NCBI GenBank assembly: GCA_036389295.1
Contig: DASVQB010000041.1
Location: forward strand, 186,001 to 250,000
Source of the DNA: AC-37 sp036389295
Lineage (GTDB): Bacteria > Actinomycetota > Thermoleophilia > Solirubrobacterales > Thermoleophilaceae
DNA length: 64,000 nucleotides
Direction of reading: 5' to 3'
A program made the position numbers and the translations under genes. Position 1 is the first letter of the stretch. Each line of letters starts with the position of its first letter. Positions 39,943 through 48,849 of this stretch are shown here, in pieces. Below the pieces are notes generated by a model. The model was not told where the DNA came from and made no database searches. It was given only the letters and a program-made list of their open reading frames with translations.

Positions 39943-41124
39943 ATGTGCCGCGCGATCATCGTCGGTGCCGGGCCGGCGGGACTCGCGGCGGCAGCGGCGC
40001 TCAAGCGCCGCGCCGGGATCGACGCCGTCGTCGTCATCGACCGCGCGTCCCGCGTCGGCTCCAGCTGGCTCGCGCGCTACGACGTCCTGCGCCTCAACAC
40101 GAGCTCCTGGTTCGCCTATCTCCCGGGCTACCGCCACCGGCGGGGCACGGGCGTCTTCCCCTCGCGCGATCGCATGTTGGAGTACCTCGAGGGCTATGCG
40201 GCCCACCACGCGCTCGACGTGCGCCTCGAAACCGAGGTCGAGCGCATCGACCGGGAGGACGGCGGCTGGCGCGTCTCCACGTCGCGCGGCGAGCTCGAGG
40301 CGGAGGTCGTCGTGGTCGCCACCGGCTACGACCGCGCGCCGTTCGTTCCCGCCTGGCCGGGCCGCGAGCGGTTTCCGGGCACGCTGTCCCACGCTTCCGA
40401 GTACCGCAACCCCGAGCCCTATCGCGGCCGCGACGTCCTCGTCGTCGGTCCGGGCTGCTCCGGCGCCGAGATCGCGCACGACCTCGCTCAGGGAGGCGCC
40501 GGACGCGTGTGGCTCAGCGTCAGGACGCCGCCCCACATCGTGCTGCGATCGATCGGCGGCGTGCCGGCCGACCTGCTCGCCGTGCTCCTGTACCGCTCAC
40601 CGCACGCCGTCGCCGACCGGCTGGGACGCTTCTTCCGGAGGATCACGATCGGCAACCTCACCCCCTACGGGCTCCCGACGCCGTCCGACGGCCTGTTCTC
40701 GCGGTCCCGCCGGACCGGGATGCCGCCCGCCACCGTCGACCGGAAGGTCATCCAGGCGATCAAGCGCCGGCGGATCGAGATCGTGCCCGCCGTGGAGGGC
40801 TTCGACGGGGGCGAGGCACTGCTCGCGGGCGGCGCGCGCGTGGCGCCCGACGCGGTGGTCGCGGCGACCGGCTACCGCCGCGCGCTCGAGCCGCTGGTGG
40901 GACACCTGGGCGTCCTCGACGCGGCGGGCTGTCCCGTCGTGAGCGGCGGGCCCTCGCCGCCGGACGCCCCCGGACTCCACTTCATCGGGTACAACCCGGC
41001 CGTGAGCGGCCCGCTGCGCCACATCCGTCTCGAGGCCGGGCGCCTCGCGCGAGCGGTGGCGGCGGACTCCGAGCTCGAGGCCCCTCGGGTTCCGGCGACC
41101 GCCGCCGTGACGGCTCCCGCGTAG
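39943..41124 (+). CDS. FMO-like NAD(P)/FAD monooxygenase
   Basis: 393 residues from the ATG at 39943, with AAAGGTGA upstream; an upstream in-frame GTG at 39934 is possible. FAD-binding IIVGAGPAGLAAAAAL, RVGSSWLARYDVLRLNT, ATGYDRAPFVP, NADPH-binding VVGPGCSGAEIAHDL and a final ATGYRRAL agree with flavoprotein monooxygenases (YUC/CzcO-like). It is 120 bases from the divergent cyclase start and convergent with an SDR. Substrate unknown; likely tailoring. Confidence 0.85.
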   Translation: MCRAIIVGAGPAGLAAAAALKRRAGIDAVVVIDRASRVGSSWLARYDVLRLNTSSWFAYLPGYRHRRGTGVFPSRDRMLEYLEGYAAHHALDVRLETEVERIDREDGGWRVSTSRGELEAEVVVVATGYDRAPFVPAWPGRERFPGTLSHASEYRNPEPYRGRDVLVVGPGCSGAEIAHDLAQGGAGRVWLSVRTPPHIVLRSIGGVPADLLAVLLYRSPHAVADRLGRFFRRITIGNLTPYGLPTPSDGLFSRSRRTGMPPATVDRKVIQAIKRRRIEIVPAVEGFDGGEALLAGGARVAPDAVVAATGYRRALEPLVGHLGVLDAAGCPVVSGGPSPPDAPGLHFIGYNPAVSGPLRHIRLEAGRLARAVAADSELEAPRVPATAAVTAPA

Positions 41125-41128
41125 AGGC

Positions 41129-42040
41129 TCACGGCATCCCTGCGCCCTCCTCGACGGGAGTCGCATCCGAAGCGCGCTCGAGGGAGAGGGCTCGGGCGGG
41201 CGGGCGCCAGCGCGTCAGACCGGTCTGCTGCCGCACGACGATCGCCCTCAGGCGGTCCGGCAGGATCCCCTTCGCCGCCGCGAGCGCCCAGGCGTCGGCG
41301 CCGACCGGGTAGCGAAGCTTGGGCCTCCGTCGGTCCAGGGCCGTGGCGATGGTGTCGGCCACGGGCTGGCAGTCACCGGCCCTGTCGGCCCACTTCCTGC
41401 CCGCCGCCTCGACCCTGCCCATGAAGTCGCCGTACGCGCCATCCGCCTCCGCGCCGTAGACCCCCCCGTCCCAGATGCCCGTCTTGTACGCGCCCGGCTC
41501 GAGCAGGACGACGTTCACGCCGAACGGGCGGAGCTCGTACCACAGTGCCTCCGTCCATCCCTCGAGCGCGAACTTCGAGGCGTTGTACGCCGAGAGCGCG
41601 GGTGCCGAGAACAGCCCGTAGTCGCTCGAGAGCACGACGAGCCCGCCGCGACTTCGCCGCACCGCGGGCAGGAATGCGCGCGTCGTGTCCACCGTCCCGT
41701 AGAAGTTCGTGTCGAACACCCGGCGGAACTCCTCCGCGGGGTAGTGCTCGAAGACGCCGCCCGTCGCCACCCCGGCGTTGCAGATCAACGCGTCGAGGAC
41801 GCCGCCGGTCGCCCCGAGCACGGTCTCCTTGGCGGCGTCGATCGACTCGCCGTCCAGGACGTCGAGCCTGACGACCGAGACGCTGCCGGCCACGCCGGCG
41901 CTCGCGGCGGCGCGCTCGAGCGGCTCGCTGGACGACGTGTCGCGCATCGTCGCGAAGACGAACCAGCCGCGGCGCGCGAGCGTGACGGCGGTCCGCTGGC
42001 CGAAGCCGCGTGAGGCTCCTGTGACAAGGGCGGTTCGCAT
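41129..42040 (-). CDS. Short-chain dehydrogenase (last gene of set B run)
   Basis: 303 residues. Classical SDR: TGASRGFGQRTA, CNAGVATGG, Ser in VVLSSDYG and Tyr-x3-Lys (YNASK). The C-terminal part has RRRPKLRYPVGADAWALAAAKGILPDRL, typical of SDRs in the retinol/ketosteroid-like group (SDR family with lipid substrates). It may reduce or oxidise a lipid alcohol of the pathway. It is convergent with the FMO-like gene and separated by 24 bases from the hydrolase upstream. Confidence 0.85.
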   Translation of the reverse strand: MRTALVTGASRGFGQRTAVTLARRGWFVFATMRDTSSSEPLERAAASAGVAGSVSVVRLDVLDGESIDAAKETVLGATGGVLDALICNAGVATGGVFEHYPAEEFRRVFDTNFYGTVDTTRAFLPAVRRSRGGLVVLSSDYGLFSAPALSAYNASKFALEGWTEALWYELRPFGVNVVLLEPGAYKTGIWDGGVYGAEADGAYGDFMGRVEAAGRKWADRAGDCQPVADTIATALDRRRPKLRYPVGADAWALAAAKGILPDRLRAIVVRQQTGLTRWRPPARALSLERASDATPVEEGAGMP

Positions 42041-42064
42041 GTGGTGACGGCCTTTCTCGCTGGC

Positions 42065-42988
42065 TCAGACCGCCGGCTCGGCGACGGCCACGGTGTCGGT
42101 CCGCGCACCCAGCAGGCGGCGGACGAGGAACTCGACCTGGTCGGCGATCGCGCGCTCGAAGTCGTCGCCGAGGCATATGTCGAAATGGCCGATCGGATAC
42201 CGCTTCAGCTCGGCGCGGGGAGTCGCCCTCGCTGCGCTCAAGGCCATGCCCGGCGGGCAGATCGAATCGTGGTCGACCACGCAGTAGAGGACGGGGCACG
42301 AGATCCTGCTCACGGCGCGCCTGGGCCAGTAGAGCGGAGCGCGAAGCGCGAAGCGCGCCGGGACCTCGTTCCTCCACTCGACACCCGGCGGGATGAGCGA
42401 CCGGTAGCCGGACTCGGAGTCGTGAGTCGTCAGGACGGCCAGCGACTGCCGGCGCGGGCCGATGATCCCGATCGTCAGGGGCGGCCGCCGCAGCAGGCGG
42501 CCGAGCTCGTCGAGCACCCCGGTCGCGCCGATCGCGAGGAGGTGGAGGGGGTCGAGCGCCCGCACGCTGACGCCGAGGTAGGGCAGCTGGGCCACCACCG
42601 CGGCGATCCGGCCGTCGCGTGACGCCGTGTTGAGTGCGTGACCGCTGCTGTAGGCACTGCCCCAGAGGCCGATCCGGTCGGGGTCGACGCCGTCGAGCGT
42701 GCGCGCGTAGGCGACGGCGGCCTCGTAGTCGGCCAGCTGGCGCCACGGATCGATGAGCTGCCGGGGCTCGCCCCCGCTGGCGCCGAGGTGCCGGAAGTCG
42801 AACGCCAGGGCGGCGAGCCCGGCGTCCGCGAAGCGCTCCGCGTACCGGTCGAGACCCAGCTCCCGCGTGCCGCCCAGGCCGTGGCCGAGCACGACGCACG
42901 GCGCCGGGTCGTCGCCGGGCGGCCGGTACAGCCACGCCGCGCAGCGCTCTCCGCCCGAGTCGAACGTGACGTCCTCGCGCGGCGTCAC
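42065..42988 (-). CDS. Alpha/beta hydrolase
   Basis: 307 residues from a GTG at 42988. Oxyanion motif GHGLGGTRELGLDRYAERF, nucleophile elbow GSAYSSG, Asp in VVDHDSICPP and His in YPIGHFDI complete the triad. It has the size and order of DUF1749/peptidase S15-like or dienelactone-type hydrolases (moderate). It might release or trim the product, or detoxify it. The start overlaps the GNAT stop as GTGA. Confidence 0.83.
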   Translation of the reverse strand: MTPREDVTFDSGGERCAAWLYRPPGDDPAPCVVLGHGLGGTRELGLDRYAERFADAGLAALAFDFRHLGASGGEPRQLIDPWRQLADYEAAVAYARTLDGVDPDRIGLWGSAYSSGHALNTASRDGRIAAVVAQLPYLGVSVRALDPLHLLAIGATGVLDELGRLLRRPPLTIGIIGPRRQSLAVLTTHDSESGYRSLIPPGVEWRNEVPARFALRAPLYWPRRAVSRISCPVLYCVVDHDSICPPGMALSAARATPRAELKRYPIGHFDICLGDDFERAIADQVEFLVRRLLGARTDTVAVAEPAV

Positions 42989-43626
42989 GGCGTCACCTCC
43001 CCGCTCCGCGGCTCACGCCACATGAGCCACATCGGCGGCCCGTTCCTGATGCGGATCTCCTCGGTGACCGCGAACCCCTTCCGCTCGTAGAACGCGGCGG
43101 CGCGCTCGCTCGTCGCCTCGAGGTACGCCGGGACGGCCTCGGCGTCGCATCGCCGAAGCAGCGGGCGGACGAGCTCGCCGCCGAGGCCCCTGCCCTGCGA
43201 CTCCGGCTCGATGCCGGTGTACGCGACGTAGTAGTGGTCCTCGCGCGGGTGGCGGCGCTCGATCAGCGACAGCGCGCCGAGCAGGCGCGGGAGGTCCCTT
43301 CCGAGCGCGCGGACGAACGCCGGTCCGCGGACGAGCATGGTGAGCGGCGAGAGCCGCCAGTGACCGGGTGGGGCGCACAGGGTCCCCCCCACTAGGTCGT
43401 CCGTCGTCCAGGTCGCGCCGTGCGGCAGCACCACGTGTCGCAGCTCGATCTCGAAGTAGCGCGGGAGCCCTTCGCTCCGGCGCCGCTCGTCGGGCATGAG
43501 GAACGACCAGACCGGGTCGTCCTGATAGCCGCGGGCCACGGCCGCCGCGAGCCGCGGCACGTCCGCCGCCGTGGCCGGCCGGACGTTCGTCACCGCCGTG
43601 GCGGCGTCGGGGGTCGACGTGCTCAT
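42985..43626 (-). CDS. GNAT-family N-acetyltransferase
   Basis: 213 residues from the ATG at 43626. The acetyl-CoA-binding motif A reads GIEPESQGRGLGGELVRPLL and is followed by LEATSERAAAFYERKGF. The N-terminal half is longer than in minimal GNATs, with a hydrophobic segment (PLTMLVRGPAFVRALG) that could hold a lipid. If the pathway makes a fatty amine, this enzyme could N-acylate it (inference). ATGA overlap with the DUF1707 gene. Confidence 0.85.
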   Translation of the reverse strand: MSTSTPDAATAVTNVRPATAADVPRLAAAVARGYQDDPVWSFLMPDERRRSEGLPRYFEIELRHVVLPHGATWTTDDLVGGTLCAPPGHWRLSPLTMLVRGPAFVRALGRDLPRLLGALSLIERRHPREDHYYVAYTGIEPESQGRGLGGELVRPLLRRCDAEAVPAYLEATSERAAAFYERKGFAVTEEIRIRNGPPMWLMWREPRSGEVTP

Positions 43627-44210
43627 CTCCGGCCTCCCCGCCTGCGCCGCCCCGAGTCGCCGACGACGGTGACACCGCCCATCAGCACGCGGGCACGGAC
43701 GTTGACGCGCGGGGTCGCGGGGAGAGCGGGCGCCCGCCGGACTCGAGACGACTTGCCACCCATGAGCGCGAACCCGCTCATCGCGACTTCGATCCCGTCG
43801 GGCACGACGATCGTGATCCCGCCCATGACCGCCGTCGCGTCCACGTCGAGCACGGCGCCGTCGACGTACGCCCCGCGCAGGTCGAGGTGGCAGCCGCCCA
43901 TGAACGCGAGCGCGGACGTGTGCCGGCCCGGACGCCACGGCCCTCGTCGGCTGCTTCCGCCCATGATCGCCACCATCCGGTGCGGGCCGTCCGGCTCGAC
44001 CGGCGGGGCCTCGGGAAGCTCGGCCGCGGCACGCTCCACCTCGTCCGGCGTCTGGGCGCTCGTAGCGGCGGTCAGCCGCTCGGTGTACTCGCCCAGCGTC
44101 AGCCGGGCACTCGAGTAAGCGTCGCGCAGGATCGCGACTACGTCGTCTCGGTGCTCGCCCGCGGAGCCTGTCGCCGTGGACGTGCTCGTCGCGTGCTCGT
44201 GTTCGATCAT
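43623..44210 (-). CDS. DUF1707 plus LiaF-like C-terminal domain protein
   Basis: 195 residues from the ATG at 44210. The DUF1707 domain (about 20-70) has DVVAILRDAYSSARLTLGEYTERL. The second domain is a beta-helix-like LiaF_C region with repeated MGG turns (AIMGGSSRRG, AFMGGCHLDL, AVMGGITIVVP, ALMGGKSSR, LMGGVTVVG). Such proteins lie at the membrane face and are linked to envelope stress. No membrane helix is seen here, so it is probably cytosolic. It is coupled to the MMPL gene upstream (ATGA). Confidence 0.85.
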   Translation of the reverse strand: MIEHEHATSTSTATGSAGEHRDDVVAILRDAYSSARLTLGEYTERLTAATSAQTPDEVERAAAELPEAPPVEPDGPHRMVAIMGGSSRRGPWRPGRHTSALAFMGGCHLDLRGAYVDGAVLDVDATAVMGGITIVVPDGIEVAMSGFALMGGKSSRVRRAPALPATPRVNVRARVLMGGVTVVGDSGRRRRGGRR

Positions 44211-47200
44211 GGGTTGCTCCTGTCTGGGACCAGCACTGGAGCGGGCCCGTTGGCTTGGTCGCCGTCGAAGGCGGTGAGTGCGAGAGCCGGCCGTGGTCGC
44301 GGCTCCACTGACACGGCGGGAAGGAGGCGGTCGAGCCAGCTGGGCAGCCACCAGTTCAGGCGGCCGCACCGCCTCATGATCGCCGGCAGCAGGAAGAGCC
44401 GCACCAGCGTTGCGTCGATGACGATCGCGGCGGCCAGGCCGACACCCAGCACCCGGATCGTGTGGAACTCGGTGACGGAGAACGCGGCGAAGACCGCGAC
44501 CATGATCGCGGCGGCCCCCGTGACGATGCGGGCCGTGTGGTCGAGTCCGTACGCGATGGCTTGCTCCGTCGAGCCCGAGCGGAGGTAGCCCTCCCGCATC
44601 CGGGTGAGCAGGAAGACCTCGTAGTCGATCGACAGCGCGAACGTGACCGTGAAGGTCCCGGTGAGCGACAGCGTGTCGATGTAGCCGGGGCCGCCGAGGA
44701 GCGGCGTGCTCCCCTCGAACAGCAGCGCGAGGATTCCCATCATCGCCCCGATCGTCAGGAGGTTCAGTACAACGGCGACGAGCGGGAGCACCAGCGAGCG
44801 CAGCACGATGACCAGGAGCACGTAGCTCAGCGCCGACAGGAGGAAGAACAGGAGGATGACGCGGGACATCGTCTTGTCCCTGGAGTCGATGCTCTGCGCG
44901 GCGACTCCGCCCACCAGCGCGGTGATTCCGTGCGTGCGCTCCAATCCGCTCGCCTCGTTCTCGAGCCGATCGCGGAGTCGCCCGGTTGCCGGCTCCTCCA
45001 CGCCCCGCTTCGGGAGCACGACGATGCTGCCGGCCTGCCCCCCGCCGTCGACGTCGACCGTGAAGGCCGCCGCGTTCCGGCGCCCGGCGGGGGCGCCGTC
45101 GATCGCGGCGAGCGCGAAGTACCCGGACTCGAACAACCCCGGCGACTGCGACCGAAGCCGGGCGAGCCCTCCGGTGTCGGGCAGCGAGTCGCCGTACTCC
45201 GACACGCCGCCGTCGATCACGCGCATCCCCGCACCCAGCCGGCCCGAGCCGCGACGGCCCTCTTCGAGCCCGCGCGCCAGCAGAACGCTGCCGGCGGCGA
45301 GCCGCGCGACTCCCGGGGAGAGCCTGTCGGCGCCGGCGGACAGCGTCCGGACCCCGTCGGTCAAGTCGCCGGAGCCGCCGGCGAGCTTCCCAATCCCGGT
45401 GTCGAGCTCGGCTGCGCCCCGGCGCAGCCTCTCGATCCCGGCGCCGAGGCTGGCCGAGCCGGCCGCCAGCCTCGTCAGCGCGCTCTCGAGGCGCGCGAGA
45501 CCGGCGACCGCCTCGTCGGCCCTGATCGCGGCGGCCGCGAGGGCGGACTGCGCGCCCGCCAGCTCCGTGTCGAGCCCTCGGTAGCCGGCCGCGACCTGCG
45601 AGCCATCCTGAGGATTGCGACCGCTGACGGCGCCGCTCGCCGTCGCCACCGCCTCGTAGAGCCCGGCGTACTGAGCGTCCGCCTTGCCGATCGTCATGTC
45701 CTTCAGCTTCTGGAGCGCGGCATCGAGCTGCGCGTCGGCGATCTGCGCCGGCTGGCGCAGGCGACCGAGGTCGGTGCTCCCCTGGCGCAGGCCGGCGGGG
45801 AGGGCACTGGCCTCCGCACGGCCGCTCGCGACGCCCGCCTGGACCTCGCGGAGCGCCCGGGTCATGCGCTCGGCGCCGCGGACGGCGTCGAGCGAGCCGG
45901 AACGGAGGCTCCCGGCGCCGGCGCCGGCCGCCTCCAGCCCCAAGCCGAGCTCACTGGAGCCGTCGGCCGCGGCCGCGAGCCCGTCGCGGAGCCGACCGGC
46001 GCCCTCGGAGGCCGTCACGTTGCCGTCGCGCAGGGCCTGGCCCGCCGCGCTCAGCCGCTCGAGCCCGGCGTTGAGGCGATCGGCGCCGGCGCTTGCGCGG
46101 CCGAGACCCGAGTCGAGCTTCCCCAGCTCGCTCTTTCCGTCCGCTAGCGCACGGTCCAGCGAGTCCAGGCCCCGCGGCAACCCGCTCAGCGACGCGAGCG
46201 GCCTGGCGAGGCTCCCCGCGCCGACGACGAGCTCGACCTCCGGGTCGCGGGCGAGGCGCGCCTGGGTCGCTCGGAGCCGGCGAAGCAGCTCGGGCTTCGC
46301 GATGCTCCCCCGCCTGGCGACCACGGTCATGTCGAACGGCGCTCCCCATCCCGGGCCCAGCCTCCGGCGGAAGCGCTCGAAGTCCACGCGCTCCCTGTTG
46401 CCGTCGGGCAGGAGCTCCGGACTCGGCGACTCGGCCCTGAGCCCGGTCGCCGGCACGGCGAGGAGCGCCAGGCCGAGCACCACCGGCACCGCCGCCAGGA
46501 GGGGCGCCGGGCGGTGCCGGAGCACCCGCGCCATCACGCCGCGCTCGTCCCCGCGCCGGCCGACCGGCCAGCGGTTGATGTTCGGGCCGATCAGCAGGAG
46601 CGCGCTCGGCAGCACCAGGGTCGCCGTGACGAGGCTGATCGCCGTGACGGTCAGCGCACCCAGCGCGGCGGAGAACAGGATGCCTCCGGGCAGCACGACG
46701 AGGGCCACGGACATCCCGACGATCAGGAGCAGTGCGGCCGATCTGACGGTCTGACCGGCTGTCCTGAGCGCCTCGGACGCGGCTTCCCGCCGCGGGAGCC
46801 CGCGCGCCAGCTCTTCGCGGAACCGCGACACGATCAGCAGCGAGTAGTCGATCCCGAGGGCGAGTCCCAGGAGCGACGCGAACGTCGTCGCCAGGGCGTC
46901 CACCGCGAGGAAGGAGGTCGCGAGCCGCAGCGCGCCGAACCCCGCCGCGACGCTCGCCCCGCCGATCACGAGCGGCACCGCGGCAGCCGCGACGGAGCGG
47001 AACACGAACAGCAGGACGATCAGGAGGAGGGGCGCCGCGATCAGCTCCGCCTTCTCCGTGGAGCTCAGCGCCGCCTCCTGCAGGCCGAGTCCGATCGTGG
47101 ACGGGCCCGTGATCGACGCGTGAACCGGGCCCCCGATCCGCTCGTCGATCAGGTCTCGCACGTCCTCGGCCGTGGCGAGCGCCTTGATGTCGGAGGCGTC

Positions 47201-47611
47201 CCGGATCGGCGACTCGACCGTGAGGGCGACCACCGCCGTCCTGCTGTCGGGTCGCAGGTCGGGGGCGGCGCCGGACGAGTCCCATGGCGACAGGGCCGAG
47301 TAGTAGGGCTTGCGGTCGAGGGCCCGCGTCAGCGCGACTCCCTGACGCCGCACCTCGCTCGGCCGCCCCTCGAGGAGGATCGCGAACGTCAGGCCCGCGC
47401 CGAAGTGCTCCCGCCGGACGGAGAAGGCGCGCTCCGACGAGGTTCCCTTCACGATGAACGTCGGCTGGGCGAGCCGGGGCTCGAGGTCGACGGCGAAGAC
47501 GCCCAGGACGACCGTCGCCGCGATCCAGGCACACACCGTGAGCTTGGGTCGGGTCAGGTTCGCGATCCCGAGGCGGATCACCGAGGACTGGCTCGCATCA
47601 GGGGCCCGCAC
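44207..47611 (-). CDS. MMPL/RND-family transporter with long helical periplasmic domain
   Basis: 1134 residues from a GTG at 47611. An N-terminal helix and RND-like five-helix group (about 195-360), a repeat of it near the C-terminus (about 905-1095) and a long extracytoplasmic part in between. That part has heptad-like stretches of LxxGLxxLxxG (about 460-790), as in actinobacterial MMPL proteins with coiled-coil inserts. It would export a lipid or lipid-like product. It overlaps the end of the ketosynthase gene by 14 bases and the DUF1707 gene by four, so it is in the set B operon. Confidence 0.9.
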   Translation of the reverse strand: MRAPDASQSSVIRLGIANLTRPKLTVCAWIAATVVLGVFAVDLEPRLAQPTFIVKGTSSERAFSVRREHFGAGLTFAILLEGRPSEVRRQGVALTRALDRKPYYSALSPWDSSGAAPDLRPDSRTAVVALTVESPIRDASDIKALATAEDVRDLIDERIGGPVHASITGPSTIGLGLQEAALSSTEKAELIAAPLLLIVLLFVFRSVAAAAVPLVIGGASVAAGFGALRLATSFLAVDALATTFASLLGLALGIDYSLLIVSRFREELARGLPRREAASEALRTAGQTVRSAALLLIVGMSVALVVLPGGILFSAALGALTVTAISLVTATLVLPSALLLIGPNINRWPVGRRGDERGVMARVLRHRPAPLLAAVPVVLGLALLAVPATGLRAESPSPELLPDGNRERVDFERFRRRLGPGWGAPFDMTVVARRGSIAKPELLRRLRATQARLARDPEVELVVGAGSLARPLASLSGLPRGLDSLDRALADGKSELGKLDSGLGRASAGADRLNAGLERLSAAGQALRDGNVTASEGAGRLRDGLAAAADGSSELGLGLEAAGAGAGSLRSGSLDAVRGAERMTRALREVQAGVASGRAEASALPAGLRQGSTDLGRLRQPAQIADAQLDAALQKLKDMTIGKADAQYAGLYEAVATASGAVSGRNPQDGSQVAAGYRGLDTELAGAQSALAAAAIRADEAVAGLARLESALTRLAAGSASLGAGIERLRRGAAELDTGIGKLAGGSGDLTDGVRTLSAGADRLSPGVARLAAGSVLLARGLEEGRRGSGRLGAGMRVIDGGVSEYGDSLPDTGGLARLRSQSPGLFESGYFALAAIDGAPAGRRNAAAFTVDVDGGGQAGSIVVLPKRGVEEPATGRLRDRLENEASGLERTHGITALVGGVAAQSIDSRDKTMSRVILLFFLLSALSYVLLVIVLRSLVLPLVAVVLNLLTIGAMMGILALLFEGSTPLLGGPGYIDTLSLTGTFTVTFALSIDYEVFLLTRMREGYLRSGSTEQAIAYGLDHTARIVTGAAAIMVAVFAAFSVTEFHTIRVLGVGLAAAIVIDATLVRLFLLPAIMRRCGRLNWWLPSWLDRLLPAVSVEPRPRPALALTAFDGDQANGPAPVLVPDRSNP

Positions 47612-48836
47612 GCAGACACAGCACCGAGTTGTGCCCCCCGAACCCGAACGAGTTCGAGATCCCCACCGCCGGCAGCGGACCGGCGCCGTTGGCGCGTTCC
47701 GCGAGCGGCCTCCCGGTCCCCGGCACGTAGTCCAGGTCCATCCCCTCCTCGGGCTCCTCGTAGTTGAGGGTCGGAGGGGCCACGCGCTCGCGCAGCGCCA
47801 GCACGGTCGCCACGGCCTCGATCGCGCCGGCCGCGCCGATGAGGTGGCCGGTCGCCGACTTGGTGGACGAGACCGGGACCTTCATGGCGTGCTCGCCGAG
47901 GGCGATCTTCAAGGCCGCCGTCTCGGAGCGGTCGTTGAGCTCCGTCGACGTCCCGTGGGCGTTGACGTAGTCGACGTCGGTGGGCAGCAGGCTGGCGTCG
48001 TCCAGCGCGAGCTGGATCGCTCCGGCGCTGCGGTCGCCGGCCGGATCGGGGGTGACCATGTGGTAGGCGTCCGCGCTCGACCCGAACCCGATCACCTCCG
48101 CGAGCACGCGCGCTCCGCGCACGCGCGCGAGCTCCGCGTCCTCCAGGACGAGCGCGCCGGCGCCCTCACCCATGACGAAGCCGTCCCTCCGCGCGTCGAA
48201 CGGGCGGGATATCCCGCACTCCGACGTGGCCTCCATCGACGCGAACGCCGCGATGCAGAAGCGGGTCAGCGGCGCCTCGGCGCCCCCGGTCACGACCGCG
48301 TCGGCTTCACCCGACCGGACCAGCCGAACCGCCGCGCCGATGGCGTCGGTGCCCGCCGCGCAGGCCGAGGACACCGCGAACGCAGGGCCCTGAAGCCCGT
48401 GCCGCAGGGCGACGTTCCCGGCCGCGGCGTTCGGCATCAGCAGCGGGACCGTGAGCGGCGAGATCCGCTTCTTGCGCTGGTCGAACATCCGCAGGTACTG
48501 GTCCTCGGCGGTCTGAAGGCCCCCCACTCCCGTCCCGATCACGCATCCGATCCGGGTGGGGTCGGTCGGCAGGTCGACCCAGCCGGCGTCCGCGATCGCC
48601 TCGGCGCTGGCCGCTATCGCGAAGTGCGTGAAGCGGTCGGTGCGCTTGCGATCCTTCTTGTCCATCGTGTCCAGGGCGTCGAATTCCTGACAGCGCCCCA
48701 GTCCGTCCTCGATGCCGGACTCGCCCGCCATCCAGCCGTCGAACAGGCGCTGGGCTCCCGCGCCGAGCGGCGTGACCGCTCCGACGCCGGTCACCACCAC
48801 GCGCCGACGACGGTTCGAGCTGTCGGATTCGTGCAT
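47598..48836 (-). CDS. fabF: Beta-ketoacyl-ACP synthase II-like (set B)
   Basis: 412 residues from the ATG at 48836 (GGGGGAGAC ribosome site). Cys159 (VSSACAAGTDA), the first His in NAHGTST and the second in TGHLIGAAG make a complete KAS triad, and DGFVMGEGAG is standard. It elongates the acyl chain of set B. It clusters with the tailoring genes rather than with FabH/FabG, and has its own Cys, so the two ketosynthases of the locus are not a KS/CLF pair. Confidence 0.93.
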   Translation of the reverse strand: MHESDSSNRRRRVVVTGVGAVTPLGAGAQRLFDGWMAGESGIEDGLGRCQEFDALDTMDKKDRKRTDRFTHFAIAASAEAIADAGWVDLPTDPTRIGCVIGTGVGGLQTAEDQYLRMFDQRKKRISPLTVPLLMPNAAAGNVALRHGLQGPAFAVSSACAAGTDAIGAAVRLVRSGEADAVVTGGAEAPLTRFCIAAFASMEATSECGISRPFDARRDGFVMGEGAGALVLEDAELARVRGARVLAEVIGFGSSADAYHMVTPDPAGDRSAGAIQLALDDASLLPTDVDYVNAHGTSTELNDRSETAALKIALGEHAMKVPVSSTKSATGHLIGAAGAIEAVATVLALRERVAPPTLNYEEPEEGMDLDYVPGTGRPLAERANGAGPLPAVGISNSFGFGGHNSVLCLRAGP

Positions 48837-48849
48837 GTCTCCCCCGTTC

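Noticed and set aside
20740..48836. A type II polyketide KS-alpha/KS-beta (chain length factor) pair
   Set aside because: Both ketosynthases keep the active Cys, both His and FabF-type motifs, and they are 26 kb apart in separate operons.
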